Positions 54,078 through 64,000 are shown, counted from the first letter of the stretch. The stretch: 64,000 nucleotides of DNA from Jannaschia sp. W003 (GCF_025144335.1 NZ_CP083539.1:807501-871500), one strand, 5' to 3'. Made by a program: numbers and translations. Notes: a model not told the origin generated them from the sequence alone.

Positions 54078-54965
54078 ATGGCCTTCAACGACTGGGACGA
54101 GGTCCGGACCGCCTTCCAGGTGGCGCGGCTGGGCACGGTGTCCGGCGCGGCGGGGGCGCTGGGCGTGCACCATGCCACGGTGATCCGCCACATCGACAGC
54201 CTGGAGGGCAAGCTCGGCGCCAAGCTGTTCCAGCGCCACGCGCGGGGCTACACGCCCACCGAGGCGGGGCGCGACCTCCTGGCCGTGGCCCAGCGCACCG
54301 ACGAGCAGCTCTCGCAGCTCGCCAGCCGCATCCGCGGGCGCGGCGACACGGTGACGGGCGAGCTGGTGATCACCTCGCTCGACCTCCTGGCGCCGCTGCT
54401 GGCCCCCGCGCTCGCCGCCTTCCAGGAGGCGCACCCGGAGGTCACGATCCGCTTCCTGACCGACCCGCGCCTGTTCCGGCTGGAGTACGGCGAGGCGCAC
54501 CTCGCGATCCGCGCCGGCGCCCCGCCCGAACAGCCCGACAACGTGGTGCAGAAGCTCTATGTCCAGCGGGTCGGGCTCTATGCGTCCAAGGGCTACATCG
54601 CCCGGCACGGGCGGCCCGAGTCGCTCGACGACCTCGGCGACCACCGCTTCATCGGATCGGCCGAGGAGTTGCCGCGCGCGCCGTTCTTCCGCTGGATGGC
54701 CGACCACGTGCCGGCGCGCAACGTTGCCTACCGGGTGAACCAGCTCACCACCGCGCAGGCGGCCCTGCGCGCGGGCATCGGCATCGGCTTCTCGACCACC
54801 TGGTCCCAGGCGGGGCGGGACGACGTGGAGGAGGTGTTCGCGCCGCGCCCCGAGTGGGAGAGCCAGATCTGGCTCGTGACCCACGTGGACCTGCACCGCA
54901 CCGCAAAGGTGCAGCAGATCTCGCAGCACCTGAAGGACTGGGCGGCGCGCTGGCCGACGGGGTGA
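54078..54965 (+). CDS. LysR-family transcriptional regulator
   Basis: 295 residues. The N-terminal helix-turn-helix (FQVARLGTVSGAAGALGVHH then ATVIRHIDSLEGKLG) at residues 12-45 and the C-terminal effector domain (TGELVITSLDLLAPLLAPAL near residue 93) are both complete. GAGGGAGA precedes the ATG. Its stop overlaps the EamA transporter start (GTGA), so it may regulate and be co-expressed with that transporter; this is inferred from coupling. The effector ligand is unknown. Confidence 0.92.
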   Translation: MAFNDWDEVRTAFQVARLGTVSGAAGALGVHHATVIRHIDSLEGKLGAKLFQRHARGYTPTEAGRDLLAVAQRTDEQLSQLASRIRGRGDTVTGELVITSLDLLAPLLAPALAAFQEAHPEVTIRFLTDPRLFRLEYGEAHLAIRAGAPPEQPDNVVQKLYVQRVGLYASKGYIARHGRPESLDDLGDHRFIGSAEELPRAPFFRWMADHVPARNVAYRVNQLTTAQAALRAGIGIGFSTTWSQAGRDDVEEVFAPRPEWESQIWLVTHVDLHRTAKVQQISQHLKDWAARWPTG

Positions 54966-55879
54966 GCGGGGCCGCGCCCGCCGCGGCGCGGTCCGAGGCG
55001 CTGCGGGGGCACGGGGCGATGCTCCTGTTCTCGGCGCTGGTGGCGGGGAGCTTCCCGCTGGGCGCCGCCGCCGCCGACCACATCGCGCCCACGGCCCTCA
55101 ACGCGGCGCGCTTCGCCCTGGCGTCCCTCATCGTGGGCGCCGGGGTCTGGGCCACCGGGGGCGCGCCGCGGGCCGCGTGGGCGGCGCCGTGGCGCTACGC
55201 GCTGCTGGGGGGCGTGTTCGGTCTTTACTTCGTACTGATGTTCGAGGGGCTGAAGACGGCCGCCCCGGTGAGCGCGGCGGCGGTCTTCACGCTGACGCCG
55301 CCCATGGCGGCGGGCTTCGGCTGGCTGCTCCTGCGCCAGCGCACCACGCCGCGCATCGCGCTGGCGCTGGCGCTCGGCGCGGCGGGGGCGCTCTGGGTGA
55401 TCTTCGACGCCGACGTGGCCGCGCTCCGCCGCTTCGAGGTCGGGCGGGGCGAGTGGGTCTACTTCTGGGGCTGCGCGGCACACGCGCTCTACACGCCGAT
55501 GGTGCGGCGCCTGAACCGGGGCGAGCGGGCGGCGGTGTTCACCTTCGGCACGCTGGTGGCGGGCACGGCGCTGATCTCGCTCGTCGGGCTTCCGGCGATC
55601 CTGCGGACCGACTGGGGGGCGCTGCCCGGCGTGGTGTGGGTGGCGATCGGCTACACGGGCGTCTTCGCCTCGGCGGCGACGTTCACGCTCCTGCAGTACG
55701 CCTCGCTGCGGCTGCCGAGCGCGAAGGTGATGGCCTACACGTTCCTGGTGCCGGCCTGGGTGGCGGTGTGGTCGGTGGCGCTGGGCGAGCCGGCGCCGCC
55801 GGTGGCGATGCTGGCGGGCGTGGCGCTGACGGTGGGGGCGTTGGGGTTGTTGTTGAAGACAGAGACGCCCCGGACCTGA
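54962..55879 (+). CDS. EamA/DMT-family transporter
   Basis: 305 residues with ten hydrophobic segments in two repeated halves. The EamA pattern appears twice: NAARFALASLIVGAG and later WVAIGYTGVFASAATFTLLQ with AYTFLVPAWVAVWSVALGEP. The GTG start overlaps the LysR stop (GTGA), which fixes it. Members export amino acids or metabolites; the substrate is unknown. A type-B repeat follows the stop. Confidence 0.85.
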   Translation: MSGAAPAAARSEALRGHGAMLLFSALVAGSFPLGAAAADHIAPTALNAARFALASLIVGAGVWATGGAPRAAWAAPWRYALLGGVFGLYFVLMFEGLKTAAPVSAAAVFTLTPPMAAGFGWLLLRQRTTPRIALALALGAAGALWVIFDADVAALRRFEVGRGEWVYFWGCAAHALYTPMVRRLNRGERAAVFTFGTLVAGTALISLVGLPAILRTDWGALPGVVWVAIGYTGVFASAATFTLLQYASLRLPSAKVMAYTFLVPAWVAVWSVALGEPAPPVAMLAGVALTVGALGLLLKTETPRT

Positions 55880-55966
55880 TCCGGGTCCTCTGGTTGCCGC
55901 TAGTGCAATGCTCCGCAGCGGAAGCGCCCGTGGTGGGCGGAGGCCCCGGGTCATGCCCGGGGCGTG
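55866..55966. repeat. Type-B palindromic repeat, copy 6
   Basis: Begins cgccccggacctgatccggg followed by tcctctgg, contains gctccgcagcg and ends gaggccccgggtcatgcccg followed by gggcg. It lies between convergent genes (EamA transporter and ugpC) and overlaps the last codons of the EamA gene. Confidence 0.6.
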
Positions 55967-55979
55967 TCGAGTGGGGACA

Positions 55980-57029
<1,050 letters not shown>

Positions 57030-57923
57030 CTATTTCTCGCTGTCCACGAGGCCGCGGATGAAGAGTTTCTGCATGGAGATCACCACCACCACGGGGGGGA
57101 TCATGGCCAGGATCGAGGTCGCCAGGATCGTAGGCCAGTGGGCGAAGTCGTCTCCGCTCGGGAACATCTGCTTCAGGCCCATCACGATGGTGTTCATCTC
57201 GGGGTCGGTCGTGATGAGGAGCGGCCAGAGGTACTGGTTCCAGCCGTAGATGAACAGGATCACGAAGAGGGCGGCGACGTTGGTGCGGCTCATTGGCAGG
57301 ACGATGTCCCAGAAGAAGCGCATGGGCCGCGCCCCGTCGACACGGGCGGCCTCGGCCAGCTCGTCGGGGATGGTCAGGAAGAACTGGCGGAACAGGAAGG
57401 TCGCCGTGGCCGAGGCGATGAGGGGCAGGATCAGGCCGGAGTAGCTGTTGAGCATCCCGAAGCCGGCGACCACCTCGTAGGTGGGCACGATCCGCACCTC
57501 GACGGGCAGCATGAGGGTGAGGAAGATCAGCCAGAAGAACACCGACCGGCCCGGGAAGCGGAAGTAGACGATCGCGAAGGCCGACAGCAGCGAGATGGCG
57601 ATCTTGCCCACCGCGATGCCCACCGCCATCACGAGGCTGTTGAAGAGCATCGTGGCCACGGGGACGTTGATGCCCGAGAAGAGGGCCGCCTTGTAGTTGG
57701 TCCAGAACTGGCCCCCCGGAAGCAGCGGCATGGGCGGGCGGACGATCTCCTCCTGGGTGACGGTGGAGCCGACGAAGGCCAGCCAGATCGGGAAGAACAC
57801 CACGAGGATGCCGAGGATCAGGAAGGCGTGGGTGAGCCACAGCGAGGCGCCGCGCCGCTCCACCATGCCGGGGGGCGGGGCCTTCGGGACGGCGATGGGG
57901 GCGACCTTGGCGGCGTCGGTCAA
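57030..57923 (-). CDS. ugpE: Glycerol-3-phosphate ABC permease UgpE
   Basis: 297 residues, six predicted transmembrane helices, MalG/UgpE type, with the EAA loop region [20 protein letters not shown] near residue 185. The start is a TTG at 57923: it makes a TTGA overlap with the ugpA stop, while the first ATG inside the frame would cut into the N-terminal tail before helix 1. It follows ugpA and precedes ugpC. The family is secure; the ligand is inferred from UgpB. Confidence 0.9.
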   Translation of the reverse strand: MTDAAKVAPIAVPKAPPPGMVERRGASLWLTHAFLILGILVVFFPIWLAFVGSTVTQEEIVRPPMPLLPGGQFWTNYKAALFSGINVPVATMLFNSLVMAVGIAVGKIAISLLSAFAIVYFRFPGRSVFFWLIFLTLMLPVEVRIVPTYEVVAGFGMLNSYSGLILPLIASATATFLFRQFFLTIPDELAEAARVDGARPMRFFWDIVLPMSRTNVAALFVILFIYGWNQYLWPLLITTDPEMNTIVMGLKQMFPSGDDFAHWPTILATSILAMIPPVVVVISMQKLFIRGLVDSEK

Positions 57924-58801
57924 TAGTGGACCCTCCGCTCGATCACCTTGAACTGGATCACGGTGAGCAGGCCCACGACGACTAGCAGGATCACGGACTG
58001 GGCGGCCGAGCTGCCGAGGTCCTGGCCCACGAAGCCGTCGGCGAAGACCTTGTAGACCAGGATCGTGGTGGACTGCTGGGGGCCGCCGGCGGTGATGGTG
58101 TGGATCACGCCGAAGGTCTCGAAGAAGCTGTAGACCACGTTGACGACCAGCAGGAAGAAGGTGGTGGGCGACAGGAGCGGCAGGACGATCGTCCAGAACC
58201 GCCGCCAGAAGCGCGCGCCGTCGATGGCGGCGGCCTCGATCACCGACTTCGGGACGGCCTGCAGGGCGGCGAAGAAGAACAGGAAGTTGTAGGAGATGCG
58301 CCCCCAGGCCGAGGCGACCACCACGAGGCCCATCGCCTCGGGGCCGTTCAGCACGTGGTTCCAGTCGTAGCCGAGCTTGCCGAGGTACCAAGAGACCACG
58401 CCCACGCGGGTGTTGAACATGAACAGCCACAGCACGCCCGCCACGGCGGGAGCGACCGCGTAGGGCCAGATCAGGAGCGTGCGGTAGGTGCCCGCACCCT
58501 TGATGAGCCGGTCGGCCAGCACCGCGAGCAGCAGCGCGGGCACCATCGAGACGAGGGTGACCAGCGTGGAGAACACGGCCGTGGTCACGAACGAGGCGCG
58601 GTAGAAGGGATCGCCCAGCAAGTACTCGAAGTTGCCGAGACCTACCCATTGCATCGACAGGCCGAACGGGTCGGGGATGAACAGCGACTGCCAGACGGCC
58701 TGGCCCGCCGGGTAGAAGAAGAACACCGCCGATACGACCACCTGCGGGGCGATCAGCAGGAGCGGCAGGAGCCAGCCGCGGAAGGTGACGCGCTTCTCCA
58801 T
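57920..58801 (-). CDS. ugpA: Glycerol-3-phosphate ABC permease UgpA
   Basis: 293 residues, six transmembrane segments. The start [20 protein letters not shown] and the EAA loop [20 protein letters not shown] near residue 190 are typical of UgpA. The stop overlaps the ugpE TTG. The natural upstream neighbour, ugpB, lies 695 bases away because of an inserted toxin-antitoxin module. Confidence 0.92.
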   Translation of the reverse strand: MEKRVTFRGWLLPLLLIAPQVVVSAVFFFYPAGQAVWQSLFIPDPFGLSMQWVGLGNFEYLLGDPFYRASFVTTAVFSTLVTLVSMVPALLLAVLADRLIKGAGTYRTLLIWPYAVAPAVAGVLWLFMFNTRVGVVSWYLGKLGYDWNHVLNGPEAMGLVVVASAWGRISYNFLFFFAALQAVPKSVIEAAAIDGARFWRRFWTIVLPLLSPTTFFLLVVNVVYSFFETFGVIHTITAGGPQQSTTILVYKVFADGFVGQDLGSSAAQSVILLVVVGLLTVIQFKVIERRVHY

Positions 58802-58860
58802 GTCAACGCGCCTTGACGGCGGTGCGACCGGGTCGCACCTTGGGGGAAAGGAGTCTCGCC

Positions 58861-59136
58861 ATGACCGTCAAGCTCTCGATCTCGCTGACCGACCAGCAGG
58901 CCGACTATGCCCGCAGGCAGGTGGAGGAGGGGCGGTTCCCGTCGACCTCCGCTGTGATCCAGCAGGCGCTGGAGACCAAGCGGCGGGAGGACGAGGAATA
59001 TGCCGAATGGAAGGCGGAGTTCGTCGCGATGATGCGCCGGCGCGCGGAGGGTACGTTCCTGCCGGCCGACGAGTTCCGCTCGCGCGTCGAGGCCATGCTG
59101 AGCGAGGAGGCACGGCGTCTTGGCGTGGACGGTTGA
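58861..59136 (+). CDS. parD: ParD-type ribbon-helix-helix antitoxin
   Basis: 91 residues. The N-terminus [20 protein letters not shown] is the beta strand and helix 1 of a ribbon-helix-helix DNA-binding domain, and the C-terminal half is a charged, helical toxin-binding tail ([16 protein letters not shown]). AAAGGAG precedes the ATG. It overlaps the parE-like gene by 17 bases, the usual antitoxin-toxin order. It lies inside the ugp operon in the opposite orientation. Autorepression is expected from the family. Confidence 0.85.
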   Translation: MTVKLSISLTDQQADYARRQVEEGRFPSTSAVIQQALETKRREDEEYAEWKAEFVAMMRRRAEGTFLPADEFRSRVEAMLSEEARRLGVDG

Positions 59137-59476
59137 GTTCGAGACGGTCGCGGAAGAGGACCTTCGCGACATCTTCCGGCATCTTTTCGACTCCCAGCAT
59201 CGCGTCTTCGAGAACGACGCCCAGACCGCCTACGAGCTTGCGGCGGGACGAGTGCGACGGATCGAGGCCGCCGCCGAGTCCCTCGCCGACATGCCCGGCA
59301 TCGGCACGGCGCACGACGAGATCGTTTCCAACCTTCGGCACGTGACGCGTGGACGCGCGGTGTTCTGGTTCGTCGCTGACGAGGGCACCCGGACGATCCG
59401 GATCGTCGGCGTGTTCTACGGCGCGCAGGATCACATGGGGCGGATGATGCGCCGCCTGGGGGGCGAGGGGGGCTAG
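59120..59476 (+). CDS. parE: RelE/ParE-type toxin
   Basis: 118 residues. It starts [20 protein letters not shown], has the C-terminal VFWFVADEGTRTIRIVGVFY beta sheet and a HDEIVSNLRHV middle, the layout of ParE-like toxins, which inhibit gyrase in characterised cases. The start is a TTG preceded by GAGGAGG, nine bases earlier. It overlaps the antitoxin and runs toward ugpB, convergent with it (20 bases between the stops). Whether it is active is not known. Confidence 0.8.
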   Translation: MAWTVEFETVAEEDLRDIFRHLFDSQHRVFENDAQTAYELAAGRVRRIEAAAESLADMPGIGTAHDEIVSNLRHVTRGRAVFWFVADEGTRTIRIVGVFYGAQDHMGRMMRRLGGEGG

Positions 59477-59496
59477 GCGCCCCCCTCCCTCGTTGC

Positions 59497-60807
59497 TCAC
59501 CGCGAGGCCTGCTCGAAGCGGCGCAGCAGCTGGTCGCCGCGCTCCTTGGCGCTGTCCAGCGCCTCCCGGGCCGTCTTGTCGCCGGCCCAGACGCCCTCCA
59601 GCTCCTCGTCGATGATCGTGCGGATCTGGTCGAACGAGCCCAGCCGCAGGCCCTTCGAGTTGGCCGTCGGCTCCACGCGGGTCATCTGCGTGACCGCGAT
59701 GTCGGTGCCGGGGTTCTCGTCGTAGAAGCCCGCCTCGCGGGTGGCGTCGCCCGCGGCCGCGGTGATCGGCAGGTAGCCGGTGTCCTGGTGCCACTGGGCC
59801 TGCACCGGGGTCGAGGACAGGTAGGCCAGGAACTCGGCCACGCCCTGGTAGTCCTCGGGCTCGTGCCCTTCCATGACCCACAGCGAGGCGCCCCCGATGA
59901 TGGTGTTGACCGGCTCGTCGGTCACGGCGTCGTCGTAGGGCAGGGGCCGCACGTCGAAGTCGAACTGGGCCTCGGCCTCGATGCCCGCGTAGCCCGCGGA
60001 CGACTCGGTGAAGAGCGCGCATTCGCCGGAGCGGAAGTTGGCGCCGCCCTCGTTGCGGCGCCCCGCGTAGACGAACTTGCCGTCCTCGGCCCACTGGCCC
60101 ATGCGCTCGATGTGGGCGACCTGTGCCTCGCCGTTGAGCATCAGCTCGGTGTCGGTGCCTGCGAAGCCGTTCTCCTGCGAGGCGAAGGGCACGTCGTGGT
60201 AGGCCGAGAAGTTCTCGAGGTGGATCCAGGACTGCCAGGCGGTGGTCATCGGGCACGCGACGCCCGCCTCCTTGAGGGCGTCCAGCGCCTCGCCCACCTG
60301 GCTCCAGGTCGAGAGGTCCATGTCGGGGTCGAGGCCGGCCTCGGCGAAGAGGTCGCGGTTCACCCACAGGACGGGCGTGGAGGAGTTGAAGGGCAGCGAC
60401 AGCATCTCGCCCTCGGGCGTGGTGTAGTAGCCCTTCACGGCGCCGATGTAGGCGTCCGGGTCGAACTCCACGTCGGCGGCCTCCATCACCTCGCCCACGG
60501 GTTTGATGGCGCCGGCGGCGCCCATCATCGTGGCCGTCCCGACCTCGAACACCATGAGGATGTGGGGCTGCTCGCCGGCGCGGAAGGCGGCGATGCCGGC
60601 GTTGAGGGTCTCGGAGTAGTTGCCCTTGTGGGTGGCGGCGACCTGGTAGTCCTCCTGGGAGGCGTTGAAGTCCTCGACCTGGGCGGCGACCAGCTCGCCG
60701 AGGCGGCCGGTGAAGGCGTGCCAGAACTGGATCTCGGTCTGCGCGGCGGCGATGGCGGGCGCGAACGCGGCGGACGCGGCCAAGGCCGCGGTGATCGAAA
60801 GTCTCAC
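59497..60807 (-). CDS. ugpB: Glycerol-3-phosphate-type ABC substrate-binding protein
   Basis: 436 residues with a signal peptide (MRLSITAALAASAAFAPAIA) and a mature start QTEIQFWHAFTGRLGELVAA. Phrases such as GNYSETLNAGIAAFRAGEQP, EVGTATMMGAAGAIKPVGEV and LPFNSSTPVLWVNRDLFAEA are nearly those of UgpB. It binds glycerol-3-phosphate or glycerophosphodiesters in the periplasm. The GTG start has GGGAGGAG at good spacing. In the usual operon it would be directly followed by ugpA. Confidence 0.93.
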   Translation of the reverse strand: MRLSITAALAASAAFAPAIAAAQTEIQFWHAFTGRLGELVAAQVEDFNASQEDYQVAATHKGNYSETLNAGIAAFRAGEQPHILMVFEVGTATMMGAAGAIKPVGEVMEAADVEFDPDAYIGAVKGYYTTPEGEMLSLPFNSSTPVLWVNRDLFAEAGLDPDMDLSTWSQVGEALDALKEAGVACPMTTAWQSWIHLENFSAYHDVPFASQENGFAGTDTELMLNGEAQVAHIERMGQWAEDGKFVYAGRRNEGGANFRSGECALFTESSAGYAGIEAEAQFDFDVRPLPYDDAVTDEPVNTIIGGASLWVMEGHEPEDYQGVAEFLAYLSSTPVQAQWHQDTGYLPITAAAGDATREAGFYDENPGTDIAVTQMTRVEPTANSKGLRLGSFDQIRTIIDEELEGVWAGDKTAREALDSAKERGDQLLRRFEQASR

Positions 60808-60940
60808 GATGTCTCCTCCCTTGCGGTGCGACCCGTCTGCGCGGGCGCATCTGCGCGGAGCCTAGGCCGGGGAGGGCGATCCGCTCAACCCCCGCGGCGC
60901 CCTGCCCCGGGGCGAGGGCGGGAACGGCATTGACGCAACG

Positions 60941-61450
60941 CTAACGGTAGAGGCGCAAGTTCGAGACGGCCACGTCGGCGGCGAAGGCGCGGCCCACGGC
61001 GACGATGCCGAGGCGGCGGAGTTCGGCCGGGTCGAAGCGGGCGTCGGTGCGGTGGGGCTCCAGCGCGGCGAAGGGCACGCGGACCGTCGCCCACGCGGCG
61101 GGCGCGCGGAACGGGGCGCGGAAGCTCTGCCAGGGGCGGCGGAGGGCGTCGGTGCGCAGGCGCACCTCGTAGGTCTCGCCGTTGCCCAAGGTTTCGAAGG
61201 CGACGCCGGTCCACTCCGGGCCGACCGGGTCCAGATCGGTGGCGACCTGCACGAAGCCGCCGTCGTTCTCGAGCGAGACCTCGCCGCGCAGGCGCACGGC
61301 GTCGCGGCCCTCGACGACCCCTTCCGCGATGGCGCCGGTGGAGACGCCGCCCATCACGGTGTCGGCGACGAACTCCCAGCGGGGGGTCAGGTCCATGGCG
61401 TCGGCCTCGGCGGCGAGAGGGAGGAGGGCGAGGAGGAGGGCGCGCAGCAT
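60941..61450 (-). CDS. CIA30-domain exported protein
   Basis: 169 residues. A signal peptide (MLRALLLALLPLAAEA) precedes a jelly-roll fold; WEFVADTVMGGVSTGAIAEG is the typical CIA30 motif (VxDxVMGGxS). The eukaryotic relative (NDUFAF1) assembles complex I, but bacterial versions are secreted carbohydrate-binding-like proteins of unknown role. It lies between ugpB and the mttB-like gene, same strand, 31 bases from the latter. Function unknown. Confidence 0.8.
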   Translation of the reverse strand: MLRALLLALLPLAAEADAMDLTPRWEFVADTVMGGVSTGAIAEGVVEGRDAVRLRGEVSLENDGGFVQVATDLDPVGPEWTGVAFETLGNGETYEVRLRTDALRRPWQSFRAPFRAPAAWATVRVPFAALEPHRTDARFDPAELRRLGIVAVGRAFAADVAVSNLRLYR

Positions 61451-61481
61451 GGGCCGGGAGGTAGGGCGCGGGGCGGCGGCG

Positions 61482-63005
61482 TCATGGGATGGCGAGGGCG
61501 GCGCGCACCGCCCGGTCCTGCGCGGGCGTCAGCCCCTCGGGGTGGTGGGTCGCGAGGAGGTGCCGGGCGCGGGCCTTGGCGCGGCTCCAGGCGTCGGGGG
61601 CGCCCGCCTCGGCCCAGGCGGAGGGCGCGTCGCGGTCGGCGAGGGCGGGGTAGTGGTAGTCCCGCTCCATCGCCGCCAGCGTCTCGGGGGCGCCGAGGAA
61701 GTGGCCCTCGCCCAGGACGGCGGCGCGGATCGGAGCGAGGTCTAGCGTGGCGTCGGTGACCTCGATGCCGCGCAGCACGCGCAGGACGCCCGCCAGCATG
61801 TCGTCGTCGAGCACGAAGGCCTCGAAGCTGGCGCCCAGCAGCGAGGCGGTCATGCCCGCGCTCTCGTAGACGAGGTTCCCGCCCGCGAGGCCGGCGGCGA
61901 GGGCGGTGAGCGCCTTCTCGGCGCCGGCCTGCGCGTCCACGGCCTTGGCGTCGGTCATCGAGGCGGCCACGCCCGACACGAGGCCGAGGGCGTTCGAGAT
62001 CTGCGCCGAGGCCGCGTTCAGCACCGCGATCTCGCCGCCGCCGCCCGCGAAGGCGCCCGAGCGCAGGTCGATCACGAGGGGCCAGTTCGAGAACACCATC
62101 GGGAAGCCGGGGCGGATCGCGTGGACCATCGCGAGGCTCGCCAGCGTCTCGGCCAGCGACTGCACGAGGAAGCCCGCGAGCGTGGCGGGCGCGGTGGCGC
62201 CGGACTGGGCGGCGGTGATGCAGGACAGCGGGATGCCGTGCCGGATGCACGCGTAGACCACGTCCACCGCGTCCTCGCCGTAGCGCATGGGCGAGATCAC
62301 CGGCGACACGTGGGCCTTGAGGAAGGGGCGCGCCGCGAAGTCGCCGCCCGCCGCGATGTCGAGGGCGGCCGCGATGGGGGCGACGTGCTCTTCAAGCGTG
62401 AAGGCGGTGGCGACGGGCTTGGTGGTGTGGCGCAGGAGCGCGTGGGCGGTGTGGGCGTCCAAGGCCCAGGGGCCTTCGAGGTCGGTGGCGATGCAGCAGC
62501 GCGTGAACCACGAGATGTGCGGCAGGGCGTCCTGGAGGCGGGTGAAGTCCCGGAGGTCGCGCAAGGTGGACGGGCGGTAGAGGCCGGTGTCGAGGTCGAG
62601 CGCCTGCACCGCCGCGCCGCCGGTGCCGAAATGGACGGCGTCGCCCCCCAGCACCACGTCGCGGCCCGGGGCGCGGCCGTGGAGCGCGATGCGGCGGGGC
62701 GCGGCGGCGATGGCCTCGCGCACCAGCGCCTCGGGCAGGAGCACGCGGTCGCCCGCCTCCCGGGCGCCCGCCCGCAGGAGGTCGGCGCGCAGGCGGTCCG
62801 GGGCCTCGCCCATGCCCAGGGTCGCCAGAAGCTCCAGCGCGGCGGCGACGATGCGCTCCACCTCCATGCTGCGGAGGGGCCGGTAGCGGCCGCCCGGCGC
62901 GCCCGGCGGGCAGGGGTCGACCGTGGGGCCGGCGGCGCGGCGCGCCATGCGGTCGGTGCGGCCCGAGCGCCGGATGCGCCCCGTGGACGTCGTGCCTTCG
63001 CTCAT
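61482..63005 (-). CDS. MttB-superfamily methyltransferase without pyrrolysine
   Basis: 507 residues. Residues 60-507 form the TIM barrel of the trimethylamine/betaine methyltransferase family (for example DYHYPALADRDAPSAWAEAG at the end). The frame is open throughout, with no in-frame amber codon, so it is a non-pyrrolysine member, like the glycine betaine or related quaternary amine methyltransferases. GGAGGGAGA precedes the ATG. It is divergent from the flavin dehydrogenase and next to a CIA30 gene. The cobalamin-binding partner protein is not in this window. Substrate is inferred, not shown. Confidence 0.85.
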   Translation of the reverse strand: MSEGTTSTGRIRRSGRTDRMARRAAGPTVDPCPPGAPGGRYRPLRSMEVERIVAAALELLATLGMGEAPDRLRADLLRAGAREAGDRVLLPEALVREAIAAAPRRIALHGRAPGRDVVLGGDAVHFGTGGAAVQALDLDTGLYRPSTLRDLRDFTRLQDALPHISWFTRCCIATDLEGPWALDAHTAHALLRHTTKPVATAFTLEEHVAPIAAALDIAAGGDFAARPFLKAHVSPVISPMRYGEDAVDVVYACIRHGIPLSCITAAQSGATAPATLAGFLVQSLAETLASLAMVHAIRPGFPMVFSNWPLVIDLRSGAFAGGGGEIAVLNAASAQISNALGLVSGVAASMTDAKAVDAQAGAEKALTALAAGLAGGNLVYESAGMTASLLGASFEAFVLDDDMLAGVLRVLRGIEVTDATLDLAPIRAAVLGEGHFLGAPETLAAMERDYHYPALADRDAPSAWAEAGAPDAWSRAKARARHLLATHHPEGLTPAQDRAVRAALAIP

Positions 63006-63116
63006 GCCGATCTCCCTCCGCGCGACGGAACGCCGGATCGCCTCCCCGCGCAAGCCGCGCGCGCCATTGACGCCCCCGGCCCGCCCGTGCGTGGTGCGCG
63101 AAAAGGGGACGCGGAC

Positions 63117-64000
63117 ATGCGGGATCAGGCACGGGTCGTCGTGATCGGCGGCGGCATCGCGGGATGCTCGACGCTCTACCATCTGACGCGCGAGGGCTGG
63201 AGCGACGTCATGCTGCTGGAGCGCGACGAGCTGACCTCGGGAACCACCTGGCACTCGGCGGCGCAGGTCACGAACTTCGGGATGAACCAGACGATGGTGG
63301 GGCTGAAGAGCCATTCCATCGCTCTCTACCGGGAGCTGCGCGACGATCCCGACTATCCCGTCGGCTACAACCACGGCGACGGCGGCATCCGGCTGGCGAA
63401 CACCGAGGCGCAGATGGACGGCTACCGCCACTTCGCGTCCGTGGCCGCCGGCATGGGCGTCGACTTCGAGGTGATCGACGCGGCCGAGTGCGCCCGGCGC
63501 CACCCGCTGATCTCCGCAGACAACCTGCTCGGCGGGCTGTGGGACCCGTCCGACGGCCACATCGACCCCGCCCAGCTCTGCCAGGCGCTGGCCCGGCGGG
63601 CGCGGCTGGCGGGGGCCGAGGTGAACCGGCACACGCCGGTGACGGGGCTGATGCAGCATCCGGACCATACGTGGACCGTGCACACCGCGAAGGGCGACGT
63701 GCGTGCCGAGATCGTGGTGAACGCGGGCGGCTACCGCTGCAACGAGGTGGGCGCGATGATGGGGGCGCGGCACCCCGTCGCCTCGATGGAGCACCAGTAC
63801 TTCCTGACCGAGGACATCCCGGCCATCGCCAATGCCGGCCACCGGATGCCGCTGCTGCGCTGCCCGATCTCGGACTACTACTGCCGCCAGGAGAAGGGCG
63901 GGCTCCTGCTGGGCTTCTACGAGCAGGACTGCCGCACCTGGGGCATGGACGGGATCGACCCGCACTTCACGAACGCGCTCTGCCCTGACGACCTCGACCG
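63117..64000 (+). CDS. FAD-dependent dimethylglycine/sarcosine dehydrogenase-like protein, N-terminal part
   Basis: The first 294 codons are in the window; the gene runs off the end with no stop. The N-terminus ARVVVIGGGIAGCSTLYHLT is the FAD-binding GxGxxG site, and GTTWHSAAQVTNFG around residue 47 contains the TWH histidine that binds FAD covalently in dimethylglycine dehydrogenase. HIDPAQLCQALARRARLAGA and VVNAGGYRCNEVG follow. It likely demethylates dimethylglycine or sarcosine; a folate-binding C-terminal domain would lie outside. Because it has no stop in the window it is easily missed in frame listings. It is divergent from the mttB-like gene, 111 bases apart. Confidence 0.88.
   Translation, partial: MRDQARVVVIGGGIAGCSTLYHLTREGWSDVMLLERDELTSGTTWHSAAQVTNFGMNQTMVGLKSHSIALYRELRDDPDYPVGYNHGDGGIRLANTEAQMDGYRHFASVAAGMGVDFEVIDAAECARRHPLISADNLLGGLWDPSDGHIDPAQLCQALARRARLAGAEVNRHTPVTGLMQHPDHTWTVHTAKGDVRAEIVVNAGGYRCNEVGAMMGARHPVASMEHQYFLTEDIPAIANAGHRMPLLRCPISDYYCRQEKGGLLLGFYEQDCRTWGMDGIDPHFTNALCPDDLD

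Overview
The window is a gene-dense, very GC-rich piece of an alphaproteobacterial chromosome, most likely from the order Rhodobacterales. This rests on the gene neighbourhoods (mipZ, a sigma-32 of the RpoHII type, the rpsP-rimM-trmD-rplS-rpmE block beside ffh and chorismate mutase, leucyl aminopeptidase overlapping an NlpC/P60 gene), frequent GTG and TTG starts, and intergenic repeats with the core 'aaatacctcggggg'. I saw no prophage, insertion sequence, CRISPR array, rRNA or tRNA. About 75 protein genes are called, two of them cut by the window edges.

Layout. 1-8.2 kb: NlpC/P60 and M17 aminopeptidase, beta-carbonic anhydrase, DUF4139 protein, asd, a triple Rho-N-repeat protein and an MFS transporter. 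8.4-16.9 kb: an ABC exporter, sulfotransferase-like protein, a 44-residue membrane protein, YggT, a thioesterase, and an overlapping run MFS/mepA/phytase-like esterase, then an SDR-like protein and a LOG-like protein. 16.9-24 kb: PLP dehydratase, dapD, a metal-transporter-like CDF protein, stress membrane protein, dapE and trpS. 24-32 kb: a rhomboid-like protein without catalytic residues, murJ, VOC protein, orphan betaine-type binding protein, glnD and an LpoA-like lipoprotein. 32-44 kb: rsmI-yraN-gshB, comM, GST, cobU with its phosphatase, rpoH, ChaN-like protein, coaBC-dut-moeB-like overlapping operon, and an amino-acid ABC pair. 44-53 kb: mipZ, an orphan anti-sigma factor, then (minus strand) ffh, three GNAT genes, chorismate mutase, rpsP, rimM, a DUF1328 protein, trmD, rplS, rpmE. 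53-64 kb: azoreductase, a Flp-pilin-like peptide, LysR/EamA pair, a ugpBAEC glycerol-3-phosphate importer interrupted by an antiparallel parDE toxin-antitoxin module, a CIA30 protein, and a divergent mttB-like / dimethylglycine-dehydrogenase-like pair.

How the genes work together. asd, dapD and dapE are three steps of diaminopimelate/lysine synthesis; murJ, mepA, NlpC/P60 and the LpoA-like protein act on peptidoglycan. The 44-53 kb block is translation and protein targeting. The last genes suggest methylamine/betaine demethylation. The ugp genes suggest uptake of glycerol-3-phosphate or related phosphodiesters.

Most of the window is ordinary core genome. The items most worth a second look are the parDE insertion in ugp, two membrane proteins that keep their fold but lack the family's key residues (CDF and rhomboid), the orphan anti-sigma factor behind an 18-codon ORF, two families of intergenic repeats with regular placement, and several four-base gene overlaps that use TTG or CTG as the start.
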